A program made the position numbers and the translations under genes. The notes under the pieces were generated by a model. The model was not told the origin of the DNA and did no database searches. It was given only the letters and a program-made list of their open reading frames with translations. DNA of 55,125 nucleotides from a virus, in the IMG/VR virus record IMGVR_UViG_3300034351_000046, positions 1 to 55,125 of that record, one strand, 5' to 3'. Positions within the stretch are counted from its first letter, which is position 1. The number at the start of each line of letters is the position of its first letter. Positions 1-6,561 of the stretch are shown piece by piece.

Positions 1-126
1 GACTTCTCCACCGCCTCCCGCCTCCTGGGCGAACTAGCCCTCTCCCTCACCATGATCCAACCCTCCCCACAAGCCCTCGAAACCGGCCAAAAGGGACCCG
101 AATTACATCCCCCGAAGGGGGATTAG
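1..126 (+). CDS. Possible 3' end of an unidentified gene (partial)
   Basis: The first 126 bases are open in frame 1 (starting DFSTASRLLGELAL) and end at a TAG. No start codon belongs to it inside the window, so it would be the tail of a gene cut by the window edge. Joining the right end of the window to the left keeps the frame open for only a few more codons before a TAA, and no good start is seen there, so circular closure does not rescue a complete gene. It could be a flanking host gene or chance. No family is recognised. Confidence 0.22.
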   Translation, partial: DFSTASRLLGELALSLTMIQPSPQALETGQKGPELHPPKGD

Positions 127-281
127 TATTTTCTACCCAAAAAGTCCAGCAAAATCACACTTTCCGGCCACCAGGTCCCCCAACACTACCCCAATCTGCT
201 CCAAGATTTGCCCCAAGTTTCCAGGTTCCTAATCCAACCCAACCGTAACTCCCTCACAATCAACCTGCTCCGTTGGAGCAC

Positions 282-307
282 TTTTGTCTTTACATTTTGT
301 CTTTACG
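282..307 (+). repeat. Tandem 13-nt boxes TTTTGTCTTTAC(A/G)
   Basis: Two head-to-tail copies: 282-294 ending in A and 295-307 ending in G. The core TTTGTCTTTACA reappears as both arms of the perfect inverted repeat in the regulatory region at 41480-41517, so the same DNA-binding protein may recognise both loci. Confidence 0.6.
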
Positions 308-350
308 TTTTTCGCAAATTCTTGTGTACCAACATGCGCTTACGCTGCTC

Positions 351-413
351 CATATGGGTCCCCCCCCCACCCCCTATAAGGGGTGTAGGGAGGGGGGGCC
401 CCCCCATATATGA
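351..413. repeat. G/C-run palindrome
   Basis: An outer CATATGGG (351-358) faces CCCATATATG (403-412). Inside are C9 (360-368), C5-TATAA-G4 (370-383) and a perfect G7C7 palindrome (392-405). The block can fold into one long imperfect hairpin on either strand. Homopolymer runs of this kind are also prone to sequencing error, so exact lengths are uncertain. Confidence 0.5.
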
Positions 414-606
414 GCATCGCGCAGTAAACCCAAACCCTTTTTCCCAACTGGAACAAAACCTCCCCAACACCAGACCCGATAAATGTGGGGCCATACGCCG
501 CACGCCGTGGGCCGAAAAGGGGGCCCCCTCCCCCTCCGTTTTTGGGTCCCATCCGAGCCGAAAAGGGTACCCATCCGGGCGCCCAGGGAGTGGCCGGGGG
601 ACACGG

Positions 607-626
607 TGTCCGCACCTTGTCCGCAT
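607..626 (-). repeat. Paired TGCGGACA boxes (minus strand)
   Basis: On the plus strand TGTCCGCA lies at 607-614 and TGTCCGCAT at 618-626, starts 11 bases apart. The same octamer, in the opposite orientation and with the same near-one-turn spacing, occurs at 3687-3705 and 3896-3915 beside the integrase. Candidates are arm-type integrase sites or iterons. Confidence 0.4.
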
Positions 627-684
627 CCGGCAGCGGGGGCAGGAATGTGGGGGATTCCGGGGGATTGATGAGGAGTCTAGATCA

Positions 685-1074
685 TCACCCAGGGATCAGA
701 GGTGTTGGCAAGCCGGCGCTACGCTTCCCAGTGCTGGGTCTCAGCTGTCCAGGCGCCGGCCTGCCGGCCAGCATGCGTTCGATCTCGGAGAGCTTGGCGA
801 TGACGGTTGCCAGCCAGGAGGCCTTCTGTGGATCTGTCTCGATCATGACCAATTCGTCGTAACGATCGAGAGCAGCGCGTATACGTGCCAGCCGGGTTTC
901 GACGTAGTTTTGGCCATTGGAGTCTGCCTCGAACATTGCTTTGACTCTAGCGCGGTCTCGTTCTTCCCGAGCCCTGCGTTCGTCTCGTTTTCGGCGGCGT
1001 GTGATGGCGCCTCGGCGTGCGGCTTCGGCGGCTGTTTCGGAAGTGAAGGGTTTCAGATTGGCGACGTTGCCCAT
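685..1074 (-). CDS. Small basic phage protein with FTSExAxEAARxGA motif
   Basis: This 129-residue protein has an N-terminal LKPFTSETAAEAARRGA segment followed by a very basic, helical stretch (roughly residues 20-45) and a second helix-rich part ending in a Pro/Gly-rich tail. The FTSE-x-A-x-E-A-A-x-x-G pattern is known to me from small phage proteins of unknown role, some annotated as DNA-packaging or terminase-small-subunit-like; that assignment is weak here because terL is 21 kb away. A terminator at 1146-1185 separates it from the integrase operon, so it probably has its own promoter in 1075-1145. The start is the ATG giving MGNVANLK. Confidence 0.6.
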   Translation of the reverse strand: MGNVANLKPFTSETAAEAARRGAITRRRKRDERRAREERDRARVKAMFEADSNGQNYVETRLARIRAALDRYDELVMIETDPQKASWLATVIAKLSEIERMLAGRPAPGQLRPSTGKRSAGLPTPLIPG

Positions 1075-1145
1075 GGCTTCAAACGCTACGGGGGCGCCAT
1101 GCGTTTTTCAACCCCTTCCGAAGGGCTCCAGACCATCCGGGCACT

Positions 1146-1185
1146 AAAAAGCCCTCAGAGGCGATTCTAGCGCGTTCTGAGGGCT
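1146..1185 (-). terminator. Rho-independent terminator of the integrase operon
   Basis: Perfect 10-bp arms AGCCCTCAGA (1150-1159) and TCTGAGGGCT (1176-1185) with a 16-nt loop. On the minus strand the hairpin is followed directly by TTTTTAG, a standard intrinsic terminator. It lies 25 bases past the stop of the 1210-1551 gene. Confidence 0.85.
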
Positions 1186-1209
1186 ATGCTCAGAGATGAT
1201 CAGTGGTGA

Positions 1210-1551
1210 TCAGGCCACAAGTTTGAGGCCGAGTTGGGTTTGGCCGCGCTCCTGGCACATGCCGTTCCAGATGGCGCGTTCCCAGCCCCAGTATTTGTGA
1301 TGAGCGCAACCGCCTCGCGTTCCCCATACGGTAATCTCGACACAAGCGCGAGTGGCAACGAATTGCGCGGCCCATTGGGCGGCGTCACGGGCGGTTGGGG
1401 CGATGACACGGGCGGTGTAGTTTTCCATCTGGTCATGGTCCTGGGTGAGGTTGGCGTTTTCGCCCACGTTGACATCGACGGGCCAGGAGAAAACCTTCTG
1501 GCCTTTGATGGTGCCCAGCAGGCGAGCTCGGAGGTGTTTTGAGTTTCTCAT
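1210..1551 (-). CDS. Hypothetical protein, last gene of the integrase operon
   Basis: A 113-residue protein of unknown function. It opens with a basic segment (MRNSKHLRARLLG), has a middle resembling an alpha/beta domain with a run of Ala-rich helix (TARDAAQWAAQFVATRA), and ends with several Trp and Cys residues. No motif supports an activity. Its start codon is preceded by GAAAGACACTGCA, identical to the leaders of the zinc-ribbon gene and the integrase, which argues for the chosen ATG and for shared expression. It is followed by a strong terminator. Confidence 0.65.
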   Translation of the reverse strand: MRNSKHLRARLLGTIKGQKVFSWPVDVNVGENANLTQDHDQMENYTARVIAPTARDAAQWAAQFVATRACVEITVWGTRGGCAHHKYWGWERAIWNGMCQERGQTQLGLKLVA

Positions 1552-1564
1552 TGCAGTGTCTTTC
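1548..1564 (-). promoter_or_regulatory. Conserved leader GAAAGACACTGCAATGA, copy 1
   Basis: Seventeen bases including the start codon are identical here, at 2347-2363 and at 3625-3641. The AAAGA could act as a weak Shine-Dalgarno at 7-8 nt, but conservation of all 17 bases exceeds what ribosome binding needs. Confidence 0.6.
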
Positions 1565-1577
1565 TTGGTTGTCCGGG

Positions 1578-1988
1578 TTACCCGTTCCGGCGTTGGATTT
1601 CAAGGTTCAATTGACGGTCGATGATGGCCAAGCGTTTGCTTTCGGCTTCCTCTTGGCAATCGCACTCCCGGCCTCCTGCGTGCATCTGACAAAGGCGCAG
1701 GTTGATGGCGGTGCGGAGCGCGTCGATTTCACCTGGGGAGAGATGTTCCCAGCGGTGCGGATCTTCGTCGACCTCGGCCAGGATGGCACGCCACGATCCG
1801 GTCCAATTGCCATTGCTGTCCCAGATGCCGCACGCCGCACCGTAATCGGTTTCGCTTCCGGCCTGGAGGAACCCGTCCATGTTGATCTTCTCGGCCAGCT
1901 GCATCAGCAGGTGCGAGCATTCGAGGTGCGGATCGGAACTGAAGCTGTCGTTTTCCAGTTCGATGGTCAGTCTGAATTGTCGTTTCAT
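1578..1988 (-). CDS. Hypothetical small phage/mobile-element protein
   Basis: This 136-residue protein starts with KRQFRLTIELENDSFSSDP, then a helix (HLLMQLAEKI) and a DSNGNWTGSW segment. This layout (FRLTIE-x-x-N ... helix ... D-x-NGN-x-x-G) resembles a widespread family of small phage and plasmid proteins of unknown function. The C-terminal half is an acidic helical region with Cys residues (CQMH, CDCQ) and seems to be an addition. It follows the zinc-ribbon gene at 8 nt and precedes the 113-residue gene, inside the integrase operon. Confidence 0.65.
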   Translation of the reverse strand: MKRQFRLTIELENDSFSSDPHLECSHLLMQLAEKINMDGFLQAGSETDYGAACGIWDSNGNWTGSWRAILAEVDEDPHRWEHLSPGEIDALRTAINLRLCQMHAGGRECDCQEEAESKRLAIIDRQLNLEIQRRNG

Positions 1989-1996
1989 GATGGCGC

Positions 1997-2350
1997 CTAG
2001 CGTTGGAGTTGGAGTGGTTCAATGTCCCAGTTTTCAATGTCATGTTGGGCGGCGTACTGCCGCACTTCGGACATCGATTTGAAGGGCCCGTGCAAGCTCG
2101 GTTTTTCGCCCGTGCCAAACCATCGGATCAGGACCAGCCGCGCCTGGGTGAATTCGGCCACGGTGCCGTGATGGGCGCACTTGCCGCACGCGCATTGGTT
2201 GTCTTCGTTCCATTCGACTGGGCCCTGCTGTTCAGTGCCATCGTCAGTCACTCGGAAGGGGGCGGTTGTCCAAATGATGAAGTCCCCAGCCCATCCGCAT
2301 TCCGGGCAGGTGAAATCCTCGAGGCAGTTTGTGTTTTCCGGTTCGTTCAT
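1997..2350 (-). CDS. Zinc-ribbon protein in the integrase operon
   Basis: The protein is 117 residues. An N-terminal CPECGW and a second CACGKCAHH cluster about 40 residues later look like one split zinc-binding site, with the intervening segment carrying a Trp/Thr-rich strand pair. The C-terminal half has a helix (MSEVRQYAAQHD). Function is unknown; DNA binding or a small regulatory role is possible. The start was set at ATG 2350, because this places the 17-nt leader shared with two neighbours directly before it. In-frame starts farther upstream, including the ATG inside the leader, are less likely. Confidence 0.65.
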   Translation of the reverse strand: MNEPENTNCLEDFTCPECGWAGDFIIWTTAPFRVTDDGTEQQGPVEWNEDNQCACGKCAHHGTVAEFTQARLVLIRWFGTGEKPSLHGPFKSMSEVRQYAAQHDIENWDIEPLQLQR

Positions 2351-2363
2351 TGCAGTGTCTTTC
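2347..2363 (-). promoter_or_regulatory. Conserved leader GAAAGACACTGCAATGA, copy 2
   Basis: Identical to the copies before the 113-residue gene and the integrase. An in-frame ATG at the upstream edge would add MKDTA to the protein; the same is true for the integrase copy. Confidence 0.6.
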
Positions 2364-2422
2364 ATTTGTGGTTTTGAGTTGAGTTGTGGGGGCCAGCCCA
2401 TCCGGGCCAGCCCCCTGGTTGA

Positions 2423-3628
2423 CTAGTCGTTTTCCTGCCGGTCCATGGCTTCCAGATCTGGGTCCTGAGTGTTGAAACGCTCGGGCGTCATGGCCCAGTA
2501 AGCTTCGCACTGCTCGGGCGTCACAAGCGCATGATAATGGTTCATGACGATGTCCGGGCTGTTGCCCATCTCAGCGGCAGTCCGGGCCAGATCGTGAGAC
2601 CGAGCCAGGAAGTAACTCCCGAAGGAATGGCGCATGATATCGGTAGGCCACGCATCGAACCCCAGGTGATCCCGGAGCGGCAGCATTTTCTTCTGCTTGC
2701 CCTTGGCGAATTCGGCGCCGATTTCGCAACCAAGCTTCCGGGCCAGCCGCACCCAGGCCAGGGCCGTGGGTTCCATGTGAATCATCCGCGCACGGCGCGT
2801 CTTGGTCTGCCACTTCTTGAGGGCAATCAAGCCCTTGTCGAGGTCGATGTCCTGCCAGCGTAACCGGTCGATTTCCTCCGGGCGGCAACCACAGAAAAGG
2901 CCGATGGTCACATAGCCCAGCTGGTGTAGTTGGTCCGGTGTCTCGAGGATGAACCGCAGGGCCTTGTCGACCTGCTCAGGGCTCATGATCGTGGCGCCTT
3001 CGTCCTTGACGATTTTACGCTTCGGGATTGAGTCACTGCTGCACGCCTGGACGGGCGCCCAGCCGCGCTTGTAACACAATCCGAAAAAGCTCCGGGCCGA
3101 GTCGCGATTATTGTTCCAGCTGGTGTCGTTGTCGTATCGATCCAGATACTCCAAAACATCCTCGGTTGTGATCTTGGCCACGGGCATATTCTCCCGGCCC
3201 TTGGCAAAGCGCCGGATCCAGCGGCCTGCATTGGCGCAGTGCATCTCAGAGTTACCCTTCCGGCGCAGGTGCGCTTCCCATTCGATCCCGGCCTTGGCCA
3301 AGGTCATGGACTCGGGCGCCAGCGCACCGTTGCCATTGGCCGAGGACTTTCCGGCCAGCCATTCGTCGATGACCTGGGTCATGGTGTAGTTGGGCGCGGC
3401 CTTGGTCAACCGGTCCAGGGCAACCATCATCTCCGCACGCTTGCTGCTCGAAAGGGCCAGCCACGCCTCACCGGCTCGGCGGCTCATCTCCTGCTTTTCG
3501 CGTGCGGCTTCCTCGGCCTCCTGGCGCGTCTTGTAAAAGCGCCGGATCCGAGTGCCGCCCGTGGGCGTGTAATCGAGGACAAAGCGCGTGCATCCGCGCT
3601 CGGTTTGTTTTCGGATATTCAGTTTCAT
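2423..3628 (-). CDS. int: Tyrosine-type integrase
   Basis: A 401-residue site-specific recombinase that would integrate and excise the phage genome. An N-terminal arm-binding-like region (KQTERGCTRFVLDY) is followed by a SAM-like core-binding domain and a C-terminal catalytic domain. Catalytic features seen are the first Arg in GLFCGCRPEEID, a Lys-containing KTRRARM hairpin, RHSFGSYF (second Arg) and the nucleophile Tyr in NHYHALVTPEQ. The usual HxxR is DIMR here, so the first His is replaced by Asp; related integrases I know often have Asn at this place. The start at 3628 follows the 17-nt shared leader. The putative attachment region lies directly upstream. Confidence 0.93.
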   Translation of the reverse strand: MKLNIRKQTERGCTRFVLDYTPTGGTRIRRFYKTRQEAEEAAREKQEMSRRAGEAWLALSSSKRAEMMVALDRLTKAAPNYTMTQVIDEWLAGKSSANGNGALAPESMTLAKAGIEWEAHLRRKGNSEMHCANAGRWIRRFAKGRENMPVAKITTEDVLEYLDRYDNDTSWNNNRDSARSFFGLCYKRGWAPVQACSSDSIPKRKIVKDEGATIMSPEQVDKALRFILETPDQLHQLGYVTIGLFCGCRPEEIDRLRWQDIDLDKGLIALKKWQTKTRRARMIHMEPTALAWVRLARKLGCEIGAEFAKGKQKKMLPLRDHLGFDAWPTDIMRHSFGSYFLARSHDLARTAAEMGNSPDIVMNHYHALVTPEQCEAYWAMTPERFNTQDPDLEAMDRQEND

Positions 3629-3641
3629 TGCAGTGTCTTTC
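3625..3641 (-). promoter_or_regulatory. Conserved leader GAAAGACACTGCAATGA, copy 3 (integrase)
   Basis: The same 17 bases as before two downstream genes of this operon. All three genes could be co-regulated at translation, or the block could have spread by duplication. Confidence 0.6.
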
Positions 3642-3686
3642 ATTTGGTTTTTTGTTTCGCTCGGTTGTGGAGACCGAGGTGTCAAG

Positions 3687-3705
3687 TTACGGACAAATGC
3701 GGACA
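3687..3705 (+). repeat. TTACGGACA / ATGCGGACA box pair 1
   Basis: TTACGGACA (3687-3695) and ATGCGGACA (3697-3705) lie one helical turn apart, 60 bases upstream of the integrase start. The same two nonamers recur in reversed order at 3896-3915. Confidence 0.5.
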
Positions 3706-3895
3706 AAGTCAACGAATATCTCTGACAATCTTTTCGACATCTCCGCGCATCTGCCCGGAGTCTGGATTATGTGCGTTTTCCTGGGGAATTGCCATGTTTT
3801 CCCTGATTTCAGGGCCTTTTGAATGAGGCGCCAGATAGCGTGCCTGGCACCTGATAAAAGTGCCGTTTTCCTTGACTTTTCCCCAGGATGCGCCA

Positions 3896-3915
3896 ATGCG
3901 GACAGTTTACGGACA
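3896..3915 (+). repeat. ATGCGGACA / TTACGGACA box pair 2
   Basis: ATGCGGACA (3896-3904) and TTACGGACA (3907-3915), starts 11 bases apart, in the same orientation as pair 1. About 190 bases separate the pairs, as expected of arm-type integrase sites flanking a core; repressor operators are an alternative. Confidence 0.5.
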
Positions 3916-4388
3916 GAAATCTCTGGCAGATAAGTGGTTAAAGGGCTTGCAATACGCAAGCGGTTGCTTACCTTGGTTTGATGGTCACGGGATGCCGCCA
4001 GCAGTGTCCGGCATTGCCCCCTTCCTGGGGGCCCGTGGCCGTTTACTTTGGCGCCTGCTGGGCTTCCCCAATCCCTGGCCTACCCAGCATGGCGCCGGGG
4101 GCCCCCGGACATGACGCCAACCAGTGGCCGCGCCGGGAGCCCCCTTCCTGCCTGGGGCTCGGCCCGGATCGTTGTCACTCACCGTCCGGGTTTGGCATTC
4201 CCCTGCCGAGTGGCCGAGTGACCGGCACGGCAGGCGCCGAAGGGCCCCAGGCAGGAGGGGGGCGGCAGCCTGGGGGGCGGCTTGACCGGGAGGGCAAGGA
4301 TGCAATTCTGACCGAGGCCGAGCTCGGGAGGCAGAACCACTAGAGGGAGGCAAATCGACTCGGCCCCCGCCACCCCATTTTGTTTACC

Positions 4389-4562
4389 ATGAAACCACTC
4401 GAACTAGACGGCATCATCTACGACCAGGACGGCACCCAGACGTTGATCAACCACATGATCAGGGTGCGAAATGAGGCCATGCAAAGACACGATTGGGAGA
4501 ACACCGTCCTTCTCTCGCATGTCATCGCCCTGCTCAACTACTACAAGGATCAACTCGCATGA
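4389..4562 (+). CDS. Small hypothetical protein, first gene of the plus-strand small-gene operon
   Basis: A 57-residue protein with an acidic N-terminal part (KPLELDGIIYDQDG) and two predicted helices ending in LLNYYKDQLA. No family is recognised. A TTG nine bases upstream is in frame, but ATG 4389 is preferred. Its stop overlaps the ATG of the next gene (ATGA), which supports translational coupling and that the frame is real. Confidence 0.6.
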   Translation: MKPLELDGIIYDQDGTQTLINHMIRVRNEAMQRHDWENTVLLSHVIALLNYYKDQLA

Positions 4563-4846
4563 AAATTGAAAAGGTCTTCGACTCCGAATCGGGATCCCCG
4601 GCCATCCTTGGCTACGAGGAAGTCCAGAACCTGTTGCATGCCGGCTGCACCGAGCCTGACTGCAAGCATGATCATTCCCAGCTGATGCTCATCGTGCATT
4701 GCAAGAAACACCCCCAGGCCCCCAGCTGGGTCTGCTTCAAGCATGGCAAGGATACGGCCGCTGTGGTTTGTAGCCAGTGCAACACGCCGATCATTTTCCT
4801 ACGCCTCCACAAACCCAACCCCGATCAGATCTCGCTCAATGAATGA
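4559..4846 (+). CDS. Cys/His-rich small protein, probable zinc binder
   Basis: A 95-residue protein with paired Cys/His groups: CTEPDCKHDH near residue 30, HCKKH near 45, CFKHG near 60 and CSQC near 72. The spacing suggests one or two structural zinc sites. No known family is recognised, and a nucleic-acid or protein-binding role would be a guess. The start overlaps the previous stop (ATGA), and its end overlaps the next gene by 8 nt, so it sits in a tightly packed operon of accessory genes. Confidence 0.65.
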   Translation: MKIEKVFDSESGSPAILGYEEVQNLLHAGCTEPDCKHDHSQLMLIVHCKKHPQAPSWVCFKHGKDTAAVVCSQCNTPIIFLRLHKPNPDQISLNE

Positions 4847-5099
4847 TATCAAAATCCTGACCATCATCAGTGCGCCGGCAGGCAACTTGTGCGGTTACTT
4901 CGATGTGGAAATCGGCGGCATAATCGTCCGCAAATGCCGCATCGTGCAACAGCCAGGCATGCGTGCCTACATCTCGGGTCCTCAGATGTCCAGTGGCCCC
5001 AAGCGGTGGTTCACCTTTGTGACCTTCCCGGATCACATCCGGCAAGCCATCCAGGACCAGGTGCTGCCCAGGACCAAAGAAATGGGTATGACCAAATGA
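4839..5099 (+). CDS. SpoVG-like protein
   Basis: An 86-residue protein. The order of features fits the SpoVG family: strand (IKILTIISAP), a second strand with G-x-x-V, then KCRIVQQPGMRAYISGPQM as the family's exposed loop with P-x-x-x-x-G, then VTFPDHIRQAIQDQVL as the C-terminal strand-helix with the typical I-x-x-x-VL ending. SpoVG proteins are small nucleic-acid-binding regulators that also occur in phages. The match is by eye and some family residues differ. It overlaps the upstream gene by 8 nt and the downstream start by 4 nt. Confidence 0.55.
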   Translation: MNDIKILTIISAPAGNLCGYFDVEIGGIIVRKCRIVQQPGMRAYISGPQMSSGPKRWFTFVTFPDHIRQAIQDQVLPRTKEMGMTK

Positions 5100-5338
5100 A
5101 ACCCGTGCCTCCCGAAAGCCCCCTGGCCCATCAATTGTGGCATCGGAGCAATGAATTAAGGCTCTGCTGGGACCGGCTCCATCCGGCCCAGATGCACCAC
5201 TTCCTCGAGGACCAATGGGTCCTCATCATCGATGACCGATTCTTGCCTGATCGAAGGATCATTGGCTGTGTGCCCATCGAGCACCTGGCCAAGCTCACCT
5301 GGCCGATGGGCAAGCCGGCCAAAAAGAAGAAGCATTGA
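5096..5338 (+). CDS. Small hypothetical protein with basic tail
   Basis: An 80-residue protein rich in Trp, His and Pro, ending in a Lys-rich tail (GKPAKKKKH). The middle (WVLIIDDRFLPDRRIIGCVPIEHLAKL) resembles a small beta-sheet fold. No family is recognised. Its ATG overlaps the stop of the SpoVG-like gene (ATGA). A perfect palindrome lies just after its stop. Confidence 0.55.
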   Translation: MKPVPPESPLAHQLWHRSNELRLCWDRLHPAQMHHFLEDQWVLIIDDRFLPDRRIIGCVPIEHLAKLTWPMGKPAKKKKH

Positions 5339-5342
5339 CATA

Positions 5343-5356
5343 GGCAACCGGTTGCC
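5343..5356. promoter_or_regulatory. Perfect 14-bp palindrome GGCAACCGGTTGCC
   Basis: A dyad without spacer, 12 bases before the next start codon, in the only small gap of this part of the operon. It could be an operator for a dimeric regulator; it is too short and T-poor to be a terminator. Confidence 0.4.
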
Positions 5357-5368
5357 CACCATCGATTC

Positions 5369-5599
5369 ATGCCAGACGAGATCAGCAAAGCCGCCGCCAT
5401 TCTTGGACGTAAAGGAGGCAAGGCCCGTGGCAAGACCAAGGCCAGGACCGGGATCTCCGAGCGCATGAAGGCCTGGTGGGCTTCCCCGGCTGCCGCCAAG
5501 CGTCGTAAGAAAACCAAAACCAAATCCAATCATGGCAAAGAAAACCAAACCCAAAGACGATCCGAGCCCCAGCCCCCAAACCCCTACGCCGGCCTCTAA
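5369..5599 (+). CDS. Basic protein with KGG/AAAxLGRKGG motif
   Basis: A 76-residue, strongly basic protein. The segment ISKAAAILGRKGGKARGKTKARTG followed by ERMKAWWASPAAAKRRKK resembles small KGG-motif phage/bacterial proteins that are likely nucleic-acid binders. The C-terminal 22 residues are Pro/Gln-rich and overlap the next gene in another frame by 68 nt, a long overlap even for this compact operon. Either both genes are real or the tail is a read-through. Start ATG 5369 lies just after the palindrome. Confidence 0.55.
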   Translation: MPDEISKAAAILGRKGGKARGKTKARTGISERMKAWWASPAAAKRRKKTKTKSNHGKENQTQRRSEPQPPNPYAGL

Positions 5600-5873
5600 G
5601 AAGGCCAAGGTCGACCCGGAGATCATGAAGCTCCGCGCCAAGCACCAGGCCGAGGTGAAGGAATACATGAAGGCGCGGTCCTCGGCGCACATTCTCAAGA
5701 CCATTATCGACAAACGCCTGCCGGCAATGACCAAGGCTGATCTGGAAAAGCTCTACGATTACCTAGGCACCATGGCCACCCCTCCTCTTCCGGGGAGCGG
5801 CCAGGAGCACACGCGCCAGCCTGCCGAGCCGGCGCCGGCAGAGGACAAGTCTGATCCCTGGCTTACCGAGTAG
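5532..5873 (+). CDS. Small charged, helical protein
   Basis: A 113-residue protein with a Lys/Pro-rich N-terminus (AKKTKPKDDPSPSPQTPTP), a central charged helix (EIMKLRAKHQAEVKEYMKAR) and a second helix (KADLEKLYDYLG), then an acidic, Pro/Ala-rich tail. No enzymatic motif or known family is seen. The layout, a helical core with disordered ends, suggests a binding or scaffold role. It overlaps the end of the KGG-motif gene. Confidence 0.55.
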   Translation: MAKKTKPKDDPSPSPQTPTPASKKAKVDPEIMKLRAKHQAEVKEYMKARSSAHILKTIIDKRLPAMTKADLEKLYDYLGTMATPPLPGSGQEHTRQPAEPAPAEDKSDPWLTE

Positions 5874-5901
5874 CCGCCAAACTCAAAACCACAGTCGCAC
5901 C

Positions 5902-6162
5902 ATGAGAGAAGCAAAGACCTACATTGGAGATGCTGTTTACGGGGAGGATCTGGGAAGCCAGGTTAGACTCTCCACTCAGCGTTCGTTCGACACGCATTGG
6001 ATGGTTCTGGGGAATGCCGAGATCTGGTATTTCCTTCGGTGGCTTCGGTTCCGGGGCTACCTCCCGGATGAGGCCCTGGAACAGTTGAAGGCCTACACCC
6101 CGAGCGGCCCCGAGGAGCTCAAAGAAGACGATCTAGGAGGGCTGGACCATGCCTCGGACTAA
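5902..6162 (+). CDS. Small phage protein with YIGDAVYGE motif
   Basis: An 86-residue protein. The opening KTYIGDAVYGEDLGSQVRLST matches in style a common small phage family (YIGDAVYAE-x-DG ... L-x-T), whose role is unknown; here the second half (IWYFLRWLRFRGYLPDEALEQL) replaces the usual short helix. The start follows a leader, CTCAAAACCACAGT (5882-5895) plus CGCACC, that recurs at 48401. The end overlaps the next gene by 14 nt. Confidence 0.6.
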   Translation: MREAKTYIGDAVYGEDLGSQVRLSTQRSFDTHWMVLGNAEIWYFLRWLRFRGYLPDEALEQLKAYTPSGPEELKEDDLGGLDHASD

Positions 6163-6445
6163 GCAAAAGAAATGGCTTGTGAGGGTTCCCATCACTCTGC
6201 ACTTGTGTGCGGAGGTGACGGCCCAGAACAAAAATGCCGCCATTCAGGTGGCCAACCTTAAATGCTCTGAAGTGGAGGGGCAGTTCATTGGCTATCGATC
6301 CCGGATCGACCGGCCAACCTTGGCTGTTCCTGTAACCGATTCAGAAGACCAAAATGTCTGGTGGGATCCAGACGACTTTGACGCATGCGAAATCTTCCTG
6401 ACCGACAAAACCGAGGTGTCACCGATCGACGAACGGGGCGAGTGA
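6149..6445 (+). CDS. Hypothetical protein
   Basis: A 98-residue protein with a basic N-terminus, a predicted strand-rich first half (WLVRVPITLHLCAEVTAQN), and an acidic second half (WWDPDDFDACEIFLTD). The first half has the look of a small sandwich fold with an Asn-rich turn and Ala-rich helix (KNAAIQVANLKC). No family is recognised. It is translationally coupled to genes on both sides. Confidence 0.55.
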   Translation: MPRTKQKKWLVRVPITLHLCAEVTAQNKNAAIQVANLKCSEVEGQFIGYRSRIDRPTLAVPVTDSEDQNVWWDPDDFDACEIFLTDKTEVSPIDERGE

Positions 6446-6561
6446 TCGATTTTATCCATCCTCCAGATCTGCCCAGGCCCAAACCATCCAGCGGCCTACC
6501 GTGGCTGATTGCGGCATTGGGATGGATTGCCTTCGCCCTTTCCCTGATCTTCAGGGGATAG
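6442..6561 (+). CDS. 39-residue single-pass membrane peptide
   Basis: A GTG start overlaps the previous stop (GTGA), and the frame runs to TAG 6561. The peptide has a short hydrophilic, Pro-rich N-terminus (IDFIHPPDLPRPKPSSG) and one hydrophobic helix (LPWLIAALGWIAFALSLIF) with a positive end (RG). It is the last gene of the plus-strand operon and overlaps the stop of the convergent FN3 gene. Small one-TM peptides in such positions can be holin or antiholin candidates, but nothing here proves it. Its existence rests on the overlap and the clean hydrophobic profile. Confidence 0.45.
   Translation: MIDFIHPPDLPRPKPSSGLPWLIAALGWIAFALSLIFRG

Larger units (their letters stand above)
127..684. other. 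Left-end non-coding region with palindromes and repeats
   Basis: No convincing gene is seen. The region is very rich in G and C runs and carries tandem TTTTGTCTTTACR boxes (282-307), a large G/C palindrome (351-413), two copies of GCCGAAAAGGG about 47 bases apart, and a pair of TGCGGACA boxes on the minus strand (607-626). Open frames here, including a long plus-strand frame that runs on over the neighbouring minus-strand gene, have low-complexity translations and appear to be shadows. A replication, packaging or attachment function is possible but not shown. Confidence 0.5.
3629..4388. other. Non-coding region between integrase and plus-strand operon; candidate attP/promoters
   Basis: No credible gene is seen in these 760 bases. 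The region holds two clusters of GGACA boxes (3687-3705, 3896-3915), a hairpin GGCAC...GTGCC around 3845-3865, a perfect hairpin GCTTGC-AATAC-GCAAGC (3945-3961), and a GC-rich stretch with GAGCCCC/GGGGCTC (about 4137-4160) and CCCAGGC/GCCTGGG (about 4245-4275) inverted repeats. Position directly upstream of the integrase fits attP, and divergent promoters for the integrase and the plus-strand operon must lie here. A core attachment sequence cannot be identified without the bacterial site. Confidence 0.45.

Noticed and set aside
208-1170. Long plus-strand open frame (320 codons) over the left end
   Set aside because: It runs opposite to the FTSE-motif gene and across GC-run palindromes; its translation is low-complexity and has no start context. 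Treated as a shadow of the minus-strand gene and of repeats.
3687-3959. 90-codon minus-strand frame upstream of the integrase
   Set aside because: It lies across the boxes and hairpins of the putative attP region, has no start context and no protein-like pattern.
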